Positions 8,277-17,683 are shown, counted from the stretch's first letter. The stretch: 48,002 nt of DNA from an uncultured Sutterella sp. (GCA_905202595.1 CAJKSP010000014.1:1-48002); one strand, 5' to 3'. Translations and numbers: made by a program. Notes: a model not told the origin generated them from the letters alone.

Positions 8277-11126
8277 ATGCCCATTACGGTTAAGGATTTC
8301 GCACAGGAGCTCAAGGTCCCGGTGAAGACGCTGCTCGCGCAGCTCAAGGCCGCCGGCGTCGAGAAGAGCAGCGAAGGCGACGAACTGAGCGACCCCGACA
8401 AGACGCGGCTGCTCGACAGCCTGCGCCTGGAGCGCACGCAGTCGCCGCAGCGCAAGATCTCCGTTACGCGCAAGGAGACGAGCGTGATCCGTCAGAATGA
8501 CGCTTCGGGCCGCGCGCACACGATTCAGGTCGAAGTGCGCCGCAAGCGCGTCTTCGTGAGGAATCCGCAGGCCATGGCTGAAGAGCAGGCGAAGATCGAA
8601 GCGGCCGCGAAGGCTGCCGCTGAGGAAAAGGCCCGCGCCGAAGCTGAAGCCGCCGCCGCCAAGGCGAGGGCTGAAGAAGAGGCGCGCCGCCGCCGCGAGG
8701 CCGAAGAGGCCGAGCGCCGCGCTCGCGAAGAGGCTGAGCGCAAGGCGGCTGCCGAGCGCGCCGCCGCCGCCGCGAAGGCCGCTGCGGAAGCCAAGGCCCG
8801 CGAAGAGGCGCTTCGCAAGGCCGCGGAAGACGAAGCGGCGATCAAGGCCGCCAAGCGCGAAGCGGAAAAGGCGAAGCTTGCCGCCGAAGTGGCGCAGGCG
8901 ACGGCTGCGCGCGTTGCGGCTGAGGCGGAGAATCGCGCGGCTGCCCGCAAGGCCGCCGAGGAAGAGGCTCGCCGCATTCGCGAAATGCTGAACCGCAAGT
9001 CGGGCGTTCTCACGGCCAAGAAGCCGCCGAAGGAAGAAAAGCCGAAGGAAGCTGCAAAGCCCGCGGCCGCTCAGAAGCCTGCGGCCGCCTCGAAGCCTGC
9101 CAAGGCCGCTTCGTCCTCCCGTCCGAACGCCAGCCGTCCGGCGCCCTCCGGCGAGAAGAAGGGCCACGGCTCGAACGGCGACCGCCGCAGCCGCGGCAGC
9201 AAGAACTCTGCCGATCGCTGGGATGACGAGGATCGTTCGCGCCGCACCATGAAGACGCGCGGCGAGGACTTCTCGAGCTCGGGCAACTTCCGCACGGCGC
9301 GCGGCCGCCGCAGCCAGGACCGCCATCGTCAGGAGCAGCCTGTGCAGGCGGCGCCCGCCGAGCATGTCGTGCGCGAAGTTCAGGTGCCGGAGACGATTTC
9401 GGTGGCCGACCTCGCCCACAAGATGAGCGTCAAGGCAACTGAAGTGATCAAGACCCTCATGGGCATGGGCCAGATGGTCACGATCAACCAGATGCTCGAT
9501 CAGGACACGGCGATGATCATCGTCGAAGAGATGGGCCACAAGGCGATTGCGGCCAAGGCTGACGATCCGGAGGCCTATCTTGGCGAGCTCGCGGCCGACA
9601 AGGACGCGTATCCTGCCGTTCCGCGTCCGCCGGTTGTGACGATCATGGGCCACGTCGACCACGGCAAGACGTCGCTGCTCGACTACATCCGCCGCTCCAA
9701 GGTTGCGGCGGGCGAAGCGGGCGGCATCACGCAGCACATCGGCGCCTATCACGTCAAGACCCCGCGCGGCATCATCACGTTCCTCGACACCCCGGGCCAC
9801 GAAGCCTTCACGGCGATGCGCGCCCGCGGCGCGCAGTCGACCGACATCGTCATTCTGGTGGTGGCGGCCGACGACGGCGTGATGCCGCAGACGCTCGAAG
9901 CGATCTCGCACGCCCGCGCGGCTAATGTGCCGCTCGTCGTGGCGATCAACAAGATCGACAAGCCAGAAGCCAATCCCGAGCGCGTGAAGCAGGAGCTTGT
10001 GCAGGCGGGCGTCATCCCCGAGGATTACGGCGGAGACGTGCCCTTCTGCGAAGTGTCCGCCAAGACCGGCAAGGGCGTGGACAACCTGCTGGAGAACGTG
10101 CTCCTGCAGGCGGAAATGCTTGAGCTTAAGGCACCCGATGAAGGTCCTGCGCACGGCCTCGTGATCGAATCCCGCCTCGACAAGGGCCGCGGCCCTGTGG
10201 CTTCCGTTCTCGTGAAGTCGGGCATGCTCCATCGCGGCGACGTCGTGCTTGTCGGCACGGAATTCGGCCGCGTGCGCGCAATGACCAACGAGCTCGGCAA
10301 GAACCAGCAGTCCGCCGGCCCTTCGATTCCGGTCGAAATTCAGGGTCTCTCGGGCGTGCCGCAGGCTGGCGACGAGCTCTACGTGCTCTCCGACGAGCGC
10401 AAGGCGCGTGAAATCGCGCTCTTCCGCCAGGGCAAGTACCGCGACGTGAAGCTCGCCAAGGCGCATGCGACGAACCTCGCGAACCTCTTCGCCGATGCGA
10501 AGGAAGGCGACGTCAAGACGCTGCCGCTCATCATCAAGGCGGACGTTCAGGGCTCGCAGGAAGCGCTGGTTCATGCGCTCACGAAGCTCTCCACGGAGGA
10601 AGTGCGCGTCAATGTCGTGCATGCGGCTGTGGGCGGCATTTCCGAGTCCGACGTCAACCTCGCCGCGGCGTCCAAGGGCGTCATCATCGGCTTCAACGTC
10701 CGCGCTGATGCGCAGGCGCGCAAGGTGGCCGAGACCGAAGGCGTCGACATCCGCTACTACAACATCATCTACGACGCAGTCGATGACGTGAAGGCGGCTC
10801 TTTCCGGCATGCTTTCGCCCGAGCGCCGCGAGACGCAGATCGGCCTGCTCGAGATCCGCCAGATCATCCGCGTGCCGAAGGTCGGCAACGTCGCCGGCTG
10901 CCGCGTTCTCGAAGGCGTCGTGCGCCGCAGCGCTCAGGTGCGCCTGCTGCGCGACAACGTCGTCGTCTGGACGGGCGAGCTCGCGAGCCTTCGCCACTTC
11001 AAGGACGATGTGCGCGAGCTTGCGGCGGGCAACGAATGCGGCCTCTCGCTCAAGGGCTACGACGACATCCATGTCGGCGATCAGCTTGAAGTGTTCGAGG
11101 TGACGGAGGTCGCCCGCACGCTCTGA
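8277..11126 (+). CDS. infB: Translation initiation factor IF-2
   Basis: GTPase that delivers initiator tRNA to the 30S subunit and promotes 50S joining. It has 949 residues. An IF2N domain occupies about 1-52 (MPITVKDFAQELKVPVKTLL). A long charged Ala/Glu/Arg helical linker spans about 100-240, then a basic low-complexity stretch. A second IF2N domain lies near 370-435. The G domain carries GHVDHGKTS (about 457), DTPGH and NKID, followed by the beta-barrel and C-terminal domains that bind fMet-tRNA. ATG 8277 is preceded by AAGGAG at good spacing. It belongs to the nusA-infB-rbfA-truB operon. Confidence 0.98.
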   Translation: MPITVKDFAQELKVPVKTLLAQLKAAGVEKSSEGDELSDPDKTRLLDSLRLERTQSPQRKISVTRKETSVIRQNDASGRAHTIQVEVRRKRVFVRNPQAMAEEQAKIEAAAKAAAEEKARAEAEAAAAKARAEEEARRRREAEEAERRAREEAERKAAAERAAAAAKAAAEAKAREEALRKAAEDEAAIKAAKREAEKAKLAAEVAQATAARVAAEAENRAAARKAAEEEARRIREMLNRKSGVLTAKKPPKEEKPKEAAKPAAAQKPAAASKPAKAASSSRPNASRPAPSGEKKGHGSNGDRRSRGSKNSADRWDDEDRSRRTMKTRGEDFSSSGNFRTARGRRSQDRHRQEQPVQAAPAEHVVREVQVPETISVADLAHKMSVKATEVIKTLMGMGQMVTINQMLDQDTAMIIVEEMGHKAIAAKADDPEAYLGELAADKDAYPAVPRPPVVTIMGHVDHGKTSLLDYIRRSKVAAGEAGGITQHIGAYHVKTPRGIITFLDTPGHEAFTAMRARGAQSTDIVILVVAADDGVMPQTLEAISHARAANVPLVVAINKIDKPEANPERVKQELVQAGVIPEDYGGDVPFCEVSAKTGKGVDNLLENVLLQAEMLELKAPDEGPAHGLVIESRLDKGRGPVASVLVKSGMLHRGDVVLVGTEFGRVRAMTNELGKNQQSAGPSIPVEIQGLSGVPQAGDELYVLSDERKAREIALFRQGKYRDVKLAKAHATNLANLFADAKEGDVKTLPLIIKADVQGSQEALVHALTKLSTEEVRVNVVHAAVGGISESDVNLAAASKGVIIGFNVRADAQARKVAETEGVDIRYYNIIYDAVDDVKAALSGMLSPERRETQIGLLEIRQIIRVPKVGNVAGCRVLEGVVRRSAQVRLLRDNVVVWTGELASLRHFKDDVRELAAGNECGLSLKGYDDIHVGDQLEVFEVTEVARTL

Positions 11127-11185
11127 TGCGGCGTCCTTGAGGACGGCCGGCCGCATCGATCGGACGAACCGGTGCGGCCGCCAGG

Positions 11186-11217
11186 CGCCTGCCGCCCTTT
11201 GCGCGGCAGGCGTTTTT
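11186..11217 (+). terminator. Intrinsic terminator between infB and rbfA
   Basis: CGCCTGCCGC (11186-11195) pairs perfectly with GCGGCAGGCG (11203-11212), followed by five T residues. It lies inside what is otherwise an operon, 24 bases before rbfA. Confidence 0.75.
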
Positions 11218-11241
11218 CAACCCTAGAGAAGAAGTTCGACA

Positions 11242-11673
11242 ATGAAAGCCAAGAAACCCGGCCGCGCGCAGCGCATCGGCGATCAGATCGCCCGCGACCT
11301 CGCGCAGCTCATTCCCCTTGAAGTGCGCGATCCGCGCGTCGGGCTCGTGACGATCACGGGCTGCGAGGTGACGCCTGACTATGCGCACGCGAAGGTCTAC
11401 TTCACGGCGCTCGGCAGCGATCCGCGCGAATCCGCCGAGGGGCTCAATGCCGCTGCCGGCATGCTGCGCAGCCTGCTCTTCAAGAATCTGCGCATCCATA
11501 CGGTGCCGACGCTGCACTTCACGATTGATGAAAGCGTGGCGAAGGGCTTCGAGATGGACGCGCTCATCAAGAAGGCGATGGCGCAGACTGAAGCCGACGA
11601 AAAGCGCGTGCAGGATGAGGATTCGGCCGAGCCGCGCGCCGAAGCCGGCCGTCCGGAGGCGGCCCGCGAATGA
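11242..11673 (+). CDS. rbfA: 30S ribosome-binding factor RbfA
   Basis: KH-type cold-shock factor that binds 16S rRNA and assists 30S maturation. It has 143 residues with the family signatures RAQRIGDQIARDLAQLI and VRDPRVGLVTITGCEVTPD, then YFTALGS and PTLHFTIDES. The C-terminal 25 residues are acidic and variable. ATG 11242 follows GAGAAGAAG. The stop codon overlaps the truB start (ATGA), a sign of translational coupling. Confidence 0.96.
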   Translation: MKAKKPGRAQRIGDQIARDLAQLIPLEVRDPRVGLVTITGCEVTPDYAHAKVYFTALGSDPRESAEGLNAAAGMLRSLLFKNLRIHTVPTLHFTIDESVAKGFEMDALIKKAMAQTEADEKRVQDEDSAEPRAEAGRPEAARE

Positions 11674-12566
11674 AGCGGCGAGGCGATCCTGTCGATGGCG
11701 TGATGCTGCTCGACAAGCCGGCAGGCATGACGAGCAATGCGGCGCTGCAGACCGTGCGGCGCCTGCTCAATGCGCAGAAGGCCGGCCACACCGGCACGCT
11801 CGATCCGATGGCGACGGGGCTTCTCCCGCTTTGCTTCGGGAATGCGACCAAATTTTCGGCTGATCTTCTTCATGCCGAGAAGGGCTATGTCGCGCGCGTG
11901 CAGCTCGGCGTCACGACGACGACGGGCGATGCGGACGGCGACGTGCTCGAAGTGCGCCCGACGGCGGGCATCGGCCTGCAGGAGGTCCGCGCCGCCGCAT
12001 CGCGCTTCTTGGGCGAGATCGATCAGATTCCGCCGATGCACTCCGCGCTCAAGCATCAGGGCGAAGCGCTCTACAAGCTCGCCCGTCGCGGCGAGACCAT
12101 CGAGCGCGCGCCGCGGCGCGTGACGATCTACGAGCTCGAGGCGTCGGACTATGCTGACGGCGCCTTTACGATGGCGTGCCTCGTTTCAAAGGGCACTTAC
12201 ATTCGCGTGCTCGCCGAAGATATCGGGCGGGCGCTCGGCTGCGGCGCGCATTTGACTGCGCTCAGACGCACGCGTGTGGGCGCCTTGACAATCGACAAGG
12301 CCTCCTCTCTAGAGAGCCTTGCTGCGCTCGGCACGCCTGAAGCCGTGCGCGCTAAACTGACGCCCTCGGATGCCCTTCTCTCCACGCTAGCGCGCGTGGA
12401 TCTTGCGGCCGCTGAGGCCGCGCGCTTTCTCTGCGGCCAGCGCCTTGCCGTCGGCCGGCCGGAGCGCGGCCGCGTGCGCGTCTACGGCGCGGACGGCGCG
12501 CTTCTCGGCACGGCGCTCGTCAATGAGCGCGGCGTGCTTGCGCCTGAGCGCCTCATCGCCCACTGA
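11670..12566 (+). CDS. truB: tRNA pseudouridine(55) synthase TruB
   Basis: Makes the universal pseudouridine 55 in the T loop of tRNAs. It has 298 residues. The N-terminal motif GVMLLDKPAGMTSN and the catalytic motif GHTGTLDPMATG, with nucleophile Asp45, are intact, as is YKLARRGETIER. A C-terminal PUA-like domain ends the protein. It overlaps rbfA by four bases and is the last gene of the nusA-infB operon before a 61-base gap to typA. Confidence 0.97.
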   Translation: MKRRGDPVDGVMLLDKPAGMTSNAALQTVRRLLNAQKAGHTGTLDPMATGLLPLCFGNATKFSADLLHAEKGYVARVQLGVTTTTGDADGDVLEVRPTAGIGLQEVRAAASRFLGEIDQIPPMHSALKHQGEALYKLARRGETIERAPRRVTIYELEASDYADGAFTMACLVSKGTYIRVLAEDIGRALGCGAHLTALRRTRVGALTIDKASSLESLAALGTPEAVRAKLTPSDALLSTLARVDLAAAEAARFLCGQRLAVGRPERGRVRVYGADGALLGTALVNERGVLAPERLIAH

Positions 12567-12627
12567 CCTCTGAGAGCGGCTGCTGAGGCATCAACCCTAC
12601 ACTGACAATTTTCATCAACACAGAGCT

Positions 12628-14481
12628 ATGACAAGAGCCATTCGCAACATTGCGATCATCGCGCACGTGGACCACGGCAAGACCACCATGGTGGACCGCC
12701 TGCTGCAGTGCGCGGGCACCTTCCGCGCCAACCAGCAGGTTGAAGAGCGCGTGATGGACTCGAACGCCATCGAGCGCGAGCGCGGCATCACGATTCTCGC
12801 CAAGAACTGCGCCGTCGAATACGAAGGCGTGCACATCAACATCATCGACACCCCGGGCCATGCGGACTTCGGCGGCGAAGTCGAGCGCGTGCTGTCGATG
12901 GTCGACGGCGTGCTGCTGCTCGTCGACGCGGTCGAGGGCCCGATGCCGCAGACGCGCTTCGTGACGAAGAAGGCGCTGGCGCAGGGTCTGAAGCCCATCG
13001 TCGTCATCAACAAGATCGACCGTCCGGGCGCTCGTCCCGATTGGGTGCTCAATCAGACGTTCGACCTCTTCGACCGTCTCGGCGCGACGGAGGATCAGCT
13101 CGACTTCCCGGTGATCTACGCTTCGGCTCTTGAAGGCTTTGCAGGTCTTACGCCTGACGTCGAGGAGCTCAGAAAGATCGGCAACATGCGTGCGATCTTC
13201 GACGCCGTCATCAAGTACGTGCCGGTCCGCGACGACAATCCGGACGGCCCGCTCATGCTGCAGATCTGCTCGCTCGACTACAACAGCTACGTGGGCAAGA
13301 TCGGCATCGGCCGCGTGCACCGCGGCCGCATCAAGCCCAACAGCGACGTCGTGATCATGAACGGTCCCGACGACAAGCCCCGCCGCGCGAAGGTCAATCA
13401 GATCCTTCAGTTCGAAGGCCTTGAAAAGAAGGAAGTGCAGGGCGCTGAAGCCGGCGACATCATTCTGGTGACGGGCATTGAAGAGCTCGACATCGGCACG
13501 ACGATTACGGATCTGGAGCACCCGGAAGCGCTGCCGATGCTCAAGGTCGACGAGCCGACCCTCACGATGAACTTCCAGGTGAACACGTCGCCGCTCGCCG
13601 GCCGCGAAGGCAAGTTCGTCACGAGCCGTCAGATCCGCGAGCGCCTCGAGCGCGAGCTCAAGAGCAACGTCGCGATGCGCATGCGTCCGACGAAGGACGA
13701 GACGGTGTGGGAAATCGCCGGCCGCGGCGAGCTGCACCTCACGATTCTTCTGGAGAACATGCGCCGCGAAGGCTATGAGCTGGCGGTGTCGCGTCCGCGC
13801 GTCGTGCTGAAGGAAATCAACGGCGTCAAGATGGAGCCGTATGAACTGCTCACGGTCGACGTCGAGGAAGAGCACCAGGGCGCCGTCATGGAAGAGCTCG
13901 GCCGCCGCCGCGGCGATCTCCAGGACATGGAGCCGGACGGCAAGGGACGCGTGCGCCTCGAGTACCGCATTCCGGCTCGCGGCCTCATCGGCTTCCAGAG
14001 CCTCTTCATGACGATGTGCCGCGGCACGGGCATCATGAGCCACGTCTTTGACGACTACGGTCCCATCAAGACGGGCGATGTCGGCGAGCGCCGCTCGGGC
14101 GTGATCATCTCGCAGGACGACGGCGAGGCCGTGGCCTATGCGCTCTGGAAGATTCAGGAGCGCGGCCGCCTCTTCGTGTCCCCGGGCGACAAGCTCTACG
14201 AGGGCATGATCATCGGCGAGCACTCCCGCGAGAACGACATCGTCGTGAATCCGATCCGCGGCAAGCAGCTCACGAACATCCGCGCCTCCGGCACGGACGA
14301 AGCGATCCGCCTGGTGCCGCCGGTGAAGCTCACGCTTGAAAGCGCCGTTGAATTCATCAACGACGACGAGCTCGTCGAGATCACGCCGAAGTCGATCCGC
14401 CTGCGCAAGCGCTACCTGAAGGACTTCGAGCGCAAGCGCGCAGCCCGCGCCGAGTCGAAGACTTTCGGCGAAGAGGAGTAA
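12628..14481 (+). CDS. typA: Translational GTPase TypA/BipA
   Basis: Ribosome-associated GTPase of the EF-G/LepA family involved in 50S assembly and stress or cold adaptation. It has 617 residues, close to E. coli BipA (607). The G domain begins at once with NIAIIAHVDHGKTTMVDRLL; ERERGITI, DTPGHADFGGEVERVL and NKIDRPGARPDWV follow. The EF-G-like domains III and V and the BipA-specific C-terminal domain (GKQLTNIRASGTDEA) are complete. The adjacent ychJ gene starts 5 bases after its stop. Confidence 0.97.
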   Translation: MTRAIRNIAIIAHVDHGKTTMVDRLLQCAGTFRANQQVEERVMDSNAIERERGITILAKNCAVEYEGVHINIIDTPGHADFGGEVERVLSMVDGVLLLVDAVEGPMPQTRFVTKKALAQGLKPIVVINKIDRPGARPDWVLNQTFDLFDRLGATEDQLDFPVIYASALEGFAGLTPDVEELRKIGNMRAIFDAVIKYVPVRDDNPDGPLMLQICSLDYNSYVGKIGIGRVHRGRIKPNSDVVIMNGPDDKPRRAKVNQILQFEGLEKKEVQGAEAGDIILVTGIEELDIGTTITDLEHPEALPMLKVDEPTLTMNFQVNTSPLAGREGKFVTSRQIRERLERELKSNVAMRMRPTKDETVWEIAGRGELHLTILLENMRREGYELAVSRPRVVLKEINGVKMEPYELLTVDVEEEHQGAVMEELGRRRGDLQDMEPDGKGRVRLEYRIPARGLIGFQSLFMTMCRGTGIMSHVFDDYGPIKTGDVGERRSGVIISQDDGEAVAYALWKIQERGRLFVSPGDKLYEGMIIGEHSRENDIVVNPIRGKQLTNIRASGTDEAIRLVPPVKLTLESAVEFINDDELVEITPKSIRLRKRYLKDFERKRAARAESKTFGEEE

Positions 14482-14486
14482 GCCGC

Positions 14487-14936
14487 ATGGGAAAGGCGAA
14501 GCGCCGCCGCAGCGGCGCCTCGCAGCCGGCGGCGGCGCTCTGCCCCTGCGGGAGCGGCCTGCCGTTCGCCGAGTGCTGCGCACGCTATCTCACGGGCGGC
14601 GCCGAGCATCTGCTCGCGCCGACCCCTGAAGCGCTCATGCGGAGCCGCTATGCGGCCTATGCGCTCGGGGACGACTGCTACGTGCTCGAGACCTGGGCTG
14701 CGGAAACGCGCCCCGCCGAGCTCTTCGCTCCCGGCGAGCAGCGTCCGAAGTGGATGTCGCTTTCAGTGGCCTCCGCTGAGACGTCGCCCGACGGCCTTAC
14801 GGGCGAGGTGCGCTTCGCCGCCAAAGGCCGCACGTCGCAGGGCGCGTTCGTCATGCGGGCGCGCTCCCGCTTCCGCCGCGAAGCGGACGGCCGCTGGGTG
14901 TATGTGGACGACGCGTCCGAAGCGGGCGAGTCCTGA
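14487..14936 (+). CDS. ychJ: YchJ family SEC-C motif protein
   Basis: Small protein (149 residues) of the UPF0225/YchJ family, whose biochemical role is not established. The N-terminal zinc-binding SEC-C motif CPCGSGLPFAECC sits at about residues 15-27, followed by the family segment ALMRSRYAAYALGDDCYVLETW, then an NTF2-like alpha/beta domain (GEVRFAAKGRTSQGAFVMRARSRF). It begins 5 bases after typA and ends before a terminator, so the two are probably co-transcribed. The YchJ assignment is good; the function is unknown. Confidence 0.88.
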   Translation: MGKAKRRRSGASQPAAALCPCGSGLPFAECCARYLTGGAEHLLAPTPEALMRSRYAAYALGDDCYVLETWAAETRPAELFAPGEQRPKWMSLSVASAETSPDGLTGEVRFAAKGRTSQGAFVMRARSRFRREADGRWVYVDDASEAGES

Positions 14937-14966
14937 TTCGCTGCCCCGCCTTCTTTCTCATGCTGC

Positions 14967-15021
14967 AAGCGGCGCCTTCCGGCTGACTGATGCGTCAGCG
15001 CGGCAGACGCCGCTTTTTTTT
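14967..15021 (+). terminator. Intrinsic terminator after ychJ
   Basis: An outer stem AAGCGGCG/CGCCGCTT (14967-14974 with 15008-15015) encloses an inner GCTGAC/GTCAGC hairpin (14982-14987 with 14994-14999). A run of eight T residues follows. Confidence 0.8.
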
Positions 15022-15099
15022 GCCTCTGCGCCAGCCTTTTCTGCGGCGCATCCTTAGTTCTGACTTCTTGCGCGTCCGGCGCTCGGACGCCCCCGCCTC

Positions 15100-16167
15100 A
15101 TGATTCACAACGAGATTCACTCTGAAGCGAACAGCGCCAGCGCCGCTTGCGATGCCAGCCGCGCTGACGGCTGGCGCCTCTGCGTGGCGCCGATGCTTGA
15201 CTGGACCGATCGGCACTGCCGCTTCTTTCACCGGCTTCTCACGCGACGCACGCGGCTCTACACCGAGATGGTGACGACGGGCGCGATTCTTTTCGGCGAC
15301 CGCGGCCGGCTCCTCGGCTTTTCGCCTGCCGAACATCCTGTGGCGCTGCAGCTCGGCGGCTCCGATCCGTCGGATCTGGCCCGAGCGGTGGAGATTGCCG
15401 ATGCAGGCTACGGCTACGACGAGTACAACCTCAACTGCGGCTGCCCGTCGGAGCGCGTGCAGAAAGGCAGCTTCGGCGCATGCCTCATGCTGGAGCCACG
15501 TCTTGTCGCCGACTGCGTGCGCGCGATGCAGAGCGCGACGGCGAAGCCCGTTACGGTCAAGCACCGCATCGGCGTCGATGAGCATCAGGACTACGGCTTT
15601 GTGCGCGACTTCGTCGGAACGGTGCGCGAAGCGGGCTGCCGCGTCTTCATCGTGCATGCGCGTTCGGCCTGGCTCAAAGGGCTTTCGCCCAAGGAAAACC
15701 GTGAAGTGCCGCCGCTGAACCGAGAGGCTGCCATTGCGCTCAAGCGCGATTTCCCGGACTGCACGATCGTCGTCAACGGCCAGGTGAATTCGCTCTCCGA
15801 GGCCGAAGCGCTGCTTGCCGCCGGGCTTGACGGCGTCATGATCGGGCGCGCCGCCTATCAGAACCCCTGGCTGCTCTCGCAGGCTGACGAGCGCCTTTGG
15901 GGCGATCCGCACGGCGCCGAGCGCACGCGCGCTTCGGTCGTCGCCGCGCTCACCCGCGAGCTGGAGGCGCATTGGGCTGACGATCTGCATGCCGTTCGCG
16001 CCATGGCCCGCCACGTCAACGGACTCGCTCAGGGGCTTCCCGGGGCGCGTGCCTGGCGGCGCACGCTCTCCGATCCGGCGGCCATCAAGACGTACGGCCC
16101 GAAGCTCCTTGAGCATGCATGGTCGGAAGCCTTCGGCAGCGACGCCTTCCAGCCGGAAGCCGACTAG
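15100..16167 (+). CDS. dusA: tRNA-dihydrouridine(20/20a) synthase DusA
   Basis: FMN- and NADPH-dependent enzyme that reduces uridines 20/20a in the tRNA D loop. It has 355 residues. A TIM-barrel start VAPMLDWTDRHCRFF and the stretch LYTEMVTTGAILFG are diagnostic of DusA rather than DusB or DusC. The catalytic Cys115 lies in NCGCPSERVQ, and GLSPKENREVPPLN is also DusA-specific. The first 20 residues are not conserved, and no ribosome site stands out before ATG 15100, so the true start could be slightly downstream. It converges with a lipoprotein gene across a shared terminator. Confidence 0.94.
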   Translation: MIHNEIHSEANSASAACDASRADGWRLCVAPMLDWTDRHCRFFHRLLTRRTRLYTEMVTTGAILFGDRGRLLGFSPAEHPVALQLGGSDPSDLARAVEIADAGYGYDEYNLNCGCPSERVQKGSFGACLMLEPRLVADCVRAMQSATAKPVTVKHRIGVDEHQDYGFVRDFVGTVREAGCRVFIVHARSAWLKGLSPKENREVPPLNREAAIALKRDFPDCTIVVNGQVNSLSEAEALLAAGLDGVMIGRAAYQNPWLLSQADERLWGDPHGAERTRASVVAALTRELEAHWADDLHAVRAMARHVNGLAQGLPGARAWRRTLSDPAAIKTYGPKLLEHAWSEAFGSDAFQPEAD

Positions 16168-16202
16168 CTCTAGAAGAGGGCGGCGGCCTGCCGTTCATAG
16201 AA

Positions 16203-16244
16203 AAGAAAGCCGCCCGGCGCATCTGTGCGCCGGGCGGCTTTTTT
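16203..16244. terminator. Bidirectional terminator between dusA and the lipoprotein gene
   Basis: A perfect 14-15-bp GC-rich stem (16207-16221 with 16226-16240) with a four-base loop is flanked by A residues on the left and six T residues on the right. It can therefore act on both strands. Confidence 0.9.
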
Positions 16245-16271
16245 CATGGGGCCTGGCCCCTTCAGGCGCCG

Positions 16272-17504
16272 CTAGCGGCGCGTTTTATGCTTGGCTTCCC
16301 AGGCGGCGCGCTCGCTCTTCGTCTGCTTGATGGCATCGTAGATCGCTTCAGCGGCGGTTTTGTTGAAGCGCCACTGGTAGTCTTCGATTTCCGTGCCGGC
16401 GAGCCAGATGCGGGCGGGCAGAAGCCGCTTGGCGCTTCTGCCGCGCACTTTCGTCGTTTCTTCGGCAAACGCCACCCGCAGCGCATCCTTGTGCGCGCGG
16501 AGCATGCCGTAGTTTTCAGGGCTGATGCTGTTCGGGAATTCGAATTCAATCACGCGCGTGCCATTGACGTAGCGCAGCGTCCATTCCGCTTCGCCGATCC
16601 GGCGGCTCTTTTCGTCGTCCTTGGCGCAGAAGATCGTGCCCTTCTTGACGTGAAAGAGCTCCACTTCGCCCGACTGCTTCTGCTCGACGCGCCGTCCCTT
16701 GACGACGGCGGTTTTCTTTTCAATCGGCTTTTCAAAGAGCAGGCCTGTAGGCTCGGCGCGCTTGCCGGGGATGTAGCGAAGGCAGTAGGGGATCTGCTTC
16801 GAGAAGCGCTTGGAGAGGTCCTCGATCGTCGACGAGCCCGTAAAGGCCGTCTTCGTCGGAATGAGCACTTCATCCTGGTCGATCCACATCGTGGCGCGAT
16901 AGCCGACGCTGCCCTTCGGGAAGGAATACTTGGCGCCGATGATGAAGCCTGCCGGCGTCGAACGGTTGGCGTGCGTGCGCAGGTAGGGGCCGATGGGCAG
17001 GCCCGACATGTCGTAGGCCTGCAGCTTCACATTGAGGCGTGTGGGCTTTCCGTTAGCGTCCTTGAAGTGAATCACGGCATGGTGATCCTTCGCCTCTTCA
17101 ACGCCCACGGCGCCGCGGGGCTCGACCTGAAGGCCGTTGCGAAGAATGGAGGCGGCGCCCGAGCCCCAGGTGAAGCCGTGGGGAGAGCCCTTGGTAAATT
17201 CCTCCTTCACCGGGAAGAGGCCGTCTTTGGCAATGGCGTCTGTAATCCAGAAGCGCGAGCCCTGATTGTCGTTGACGTAGTAGATGCCGTCCTTGCGCAG
17301 AGCGTCCATTGTCGGCATGGGGAAGGGGCGGGGCTTGGCCTCTTCCTTTTTCTTTTTGGCGGCATCCGCAGCCGTCAGCGGAACGGCTTTGGCGCCGTTC
17401 TCAAAATTGGGGAAAGTCGAGCAGCCGCCGAGAATCAGCGCAGTTGCAGCCGCAGCGCCCAGGATCGCCAAGCGGCGCGGCGCTGTGCAGAGGGAGAAGG
17501 ACAT
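16272..17504 (-). CDS. Putative outer-membrane lipoprotein, unknown function
   Basis: A 410-residue protein with a clear lipoprotein signal: a basic N-terminus (PRR), a hydrophobic stretch and lipobox LILGGC with Cys28. The next residues (Ser-Thr) carry no inner-membrane retention Asp, so outer-membrane sorting is likely by the known +2 rule. The mature part is mostly beta-prone, with repeated tryptophan and aromatic segments and a Lys-rich linker (AAKKKKEEAKPRP). I recognise no domain. ATG 17504 is preceded by GGGAGG about 10 bases upstream. It lies downstream of adk on the same strand, but a terminator separates them, so it is probably transcribed alone. Confidence 0.8.
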   Translation of the reverse strand: MSFSLCTAPRRLAILGAAAATALILGGCSTFPNFENGAKAVPLTAADAAKKKKEEAKPRPFPMPTMDALRKDGIYYVNDNQGSRFWITDAIAKDGLFPVKEEFTKGSPHGFTWGSGAASILRNGLQVEPRGAVGVEEAKDHHAVIHFKDANGKPTRLNVKLQAYDMSGLPIGPYLRTHANRSTPAGFIIGAKYSFPKGSVGYRATMWIDQDEVLIPTKTAFTGSSTIEDLSKRFSKQIPYCLRYIPGKRAEPTGLLFEKPIEKKTAVVKGRRVEQKQSGEVELFHVKKGTIFCAKDDEKSRRIGEAEWTLRYVNGTRVIEFEFPNSISPENYGMLRAHKDALRVAFAEETTKVRGRSAKRLLPARIWLAGTEIEDYQWRFNKTAAEAIYDAIKQTKSERAAWEAKHKTRR

Positions 17505-17539
17505 GAGGGGGAGCCTCCCGAAAAGATGTTCCTTGATGG

Positions 17540-17545
17540 ATCTTA
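17540..17545 (-). promoter_or_regulatory. Possible -10 element of the lipoprotein gene
   Basis: The minus strand reads TAAGAT about 35 bases before the start codon. No good -35 hexamer is visible at normal spacing, so this is weak. Confidence 0.3.
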
Positions 17546-17594
17546 GCGGCAGGCCGTCGATGGCGGCAGGAACTGTTACGAAAAAGTGGAGAGC

Positions 17595-17632
17595 AAAAAG
17601 GCCGGCCCCTCTCTCGGAGCGGGGCCGGCCTT
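17595..17632 (-). terminator. Intrinsic terminator after adk
   Basis: On the minus strand a 12-bp perfect stem (17632-17621 with 17609-17598) is followed by a T run (A residues 17595-17599 on the plus strand). Confidence 0.85.
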
Positions 17633-17683
17633 GCTGCCGCGGCGCTTCAGCGGCGCGCGGCGCGGCGTTTGGAGGACGCCGTC

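Noticed and set aside
8082..11156. Very long open frame on the minus strand opposite infB
   Set aside because: It mirrors the infB codon pattern, is Arg/Ala/His-rich and resembles no protein. In this GC-rich genome such antisense frames also lie opposite typA, ileS, rpoD, nusA and the second sigma gene. All are treated as shadows.
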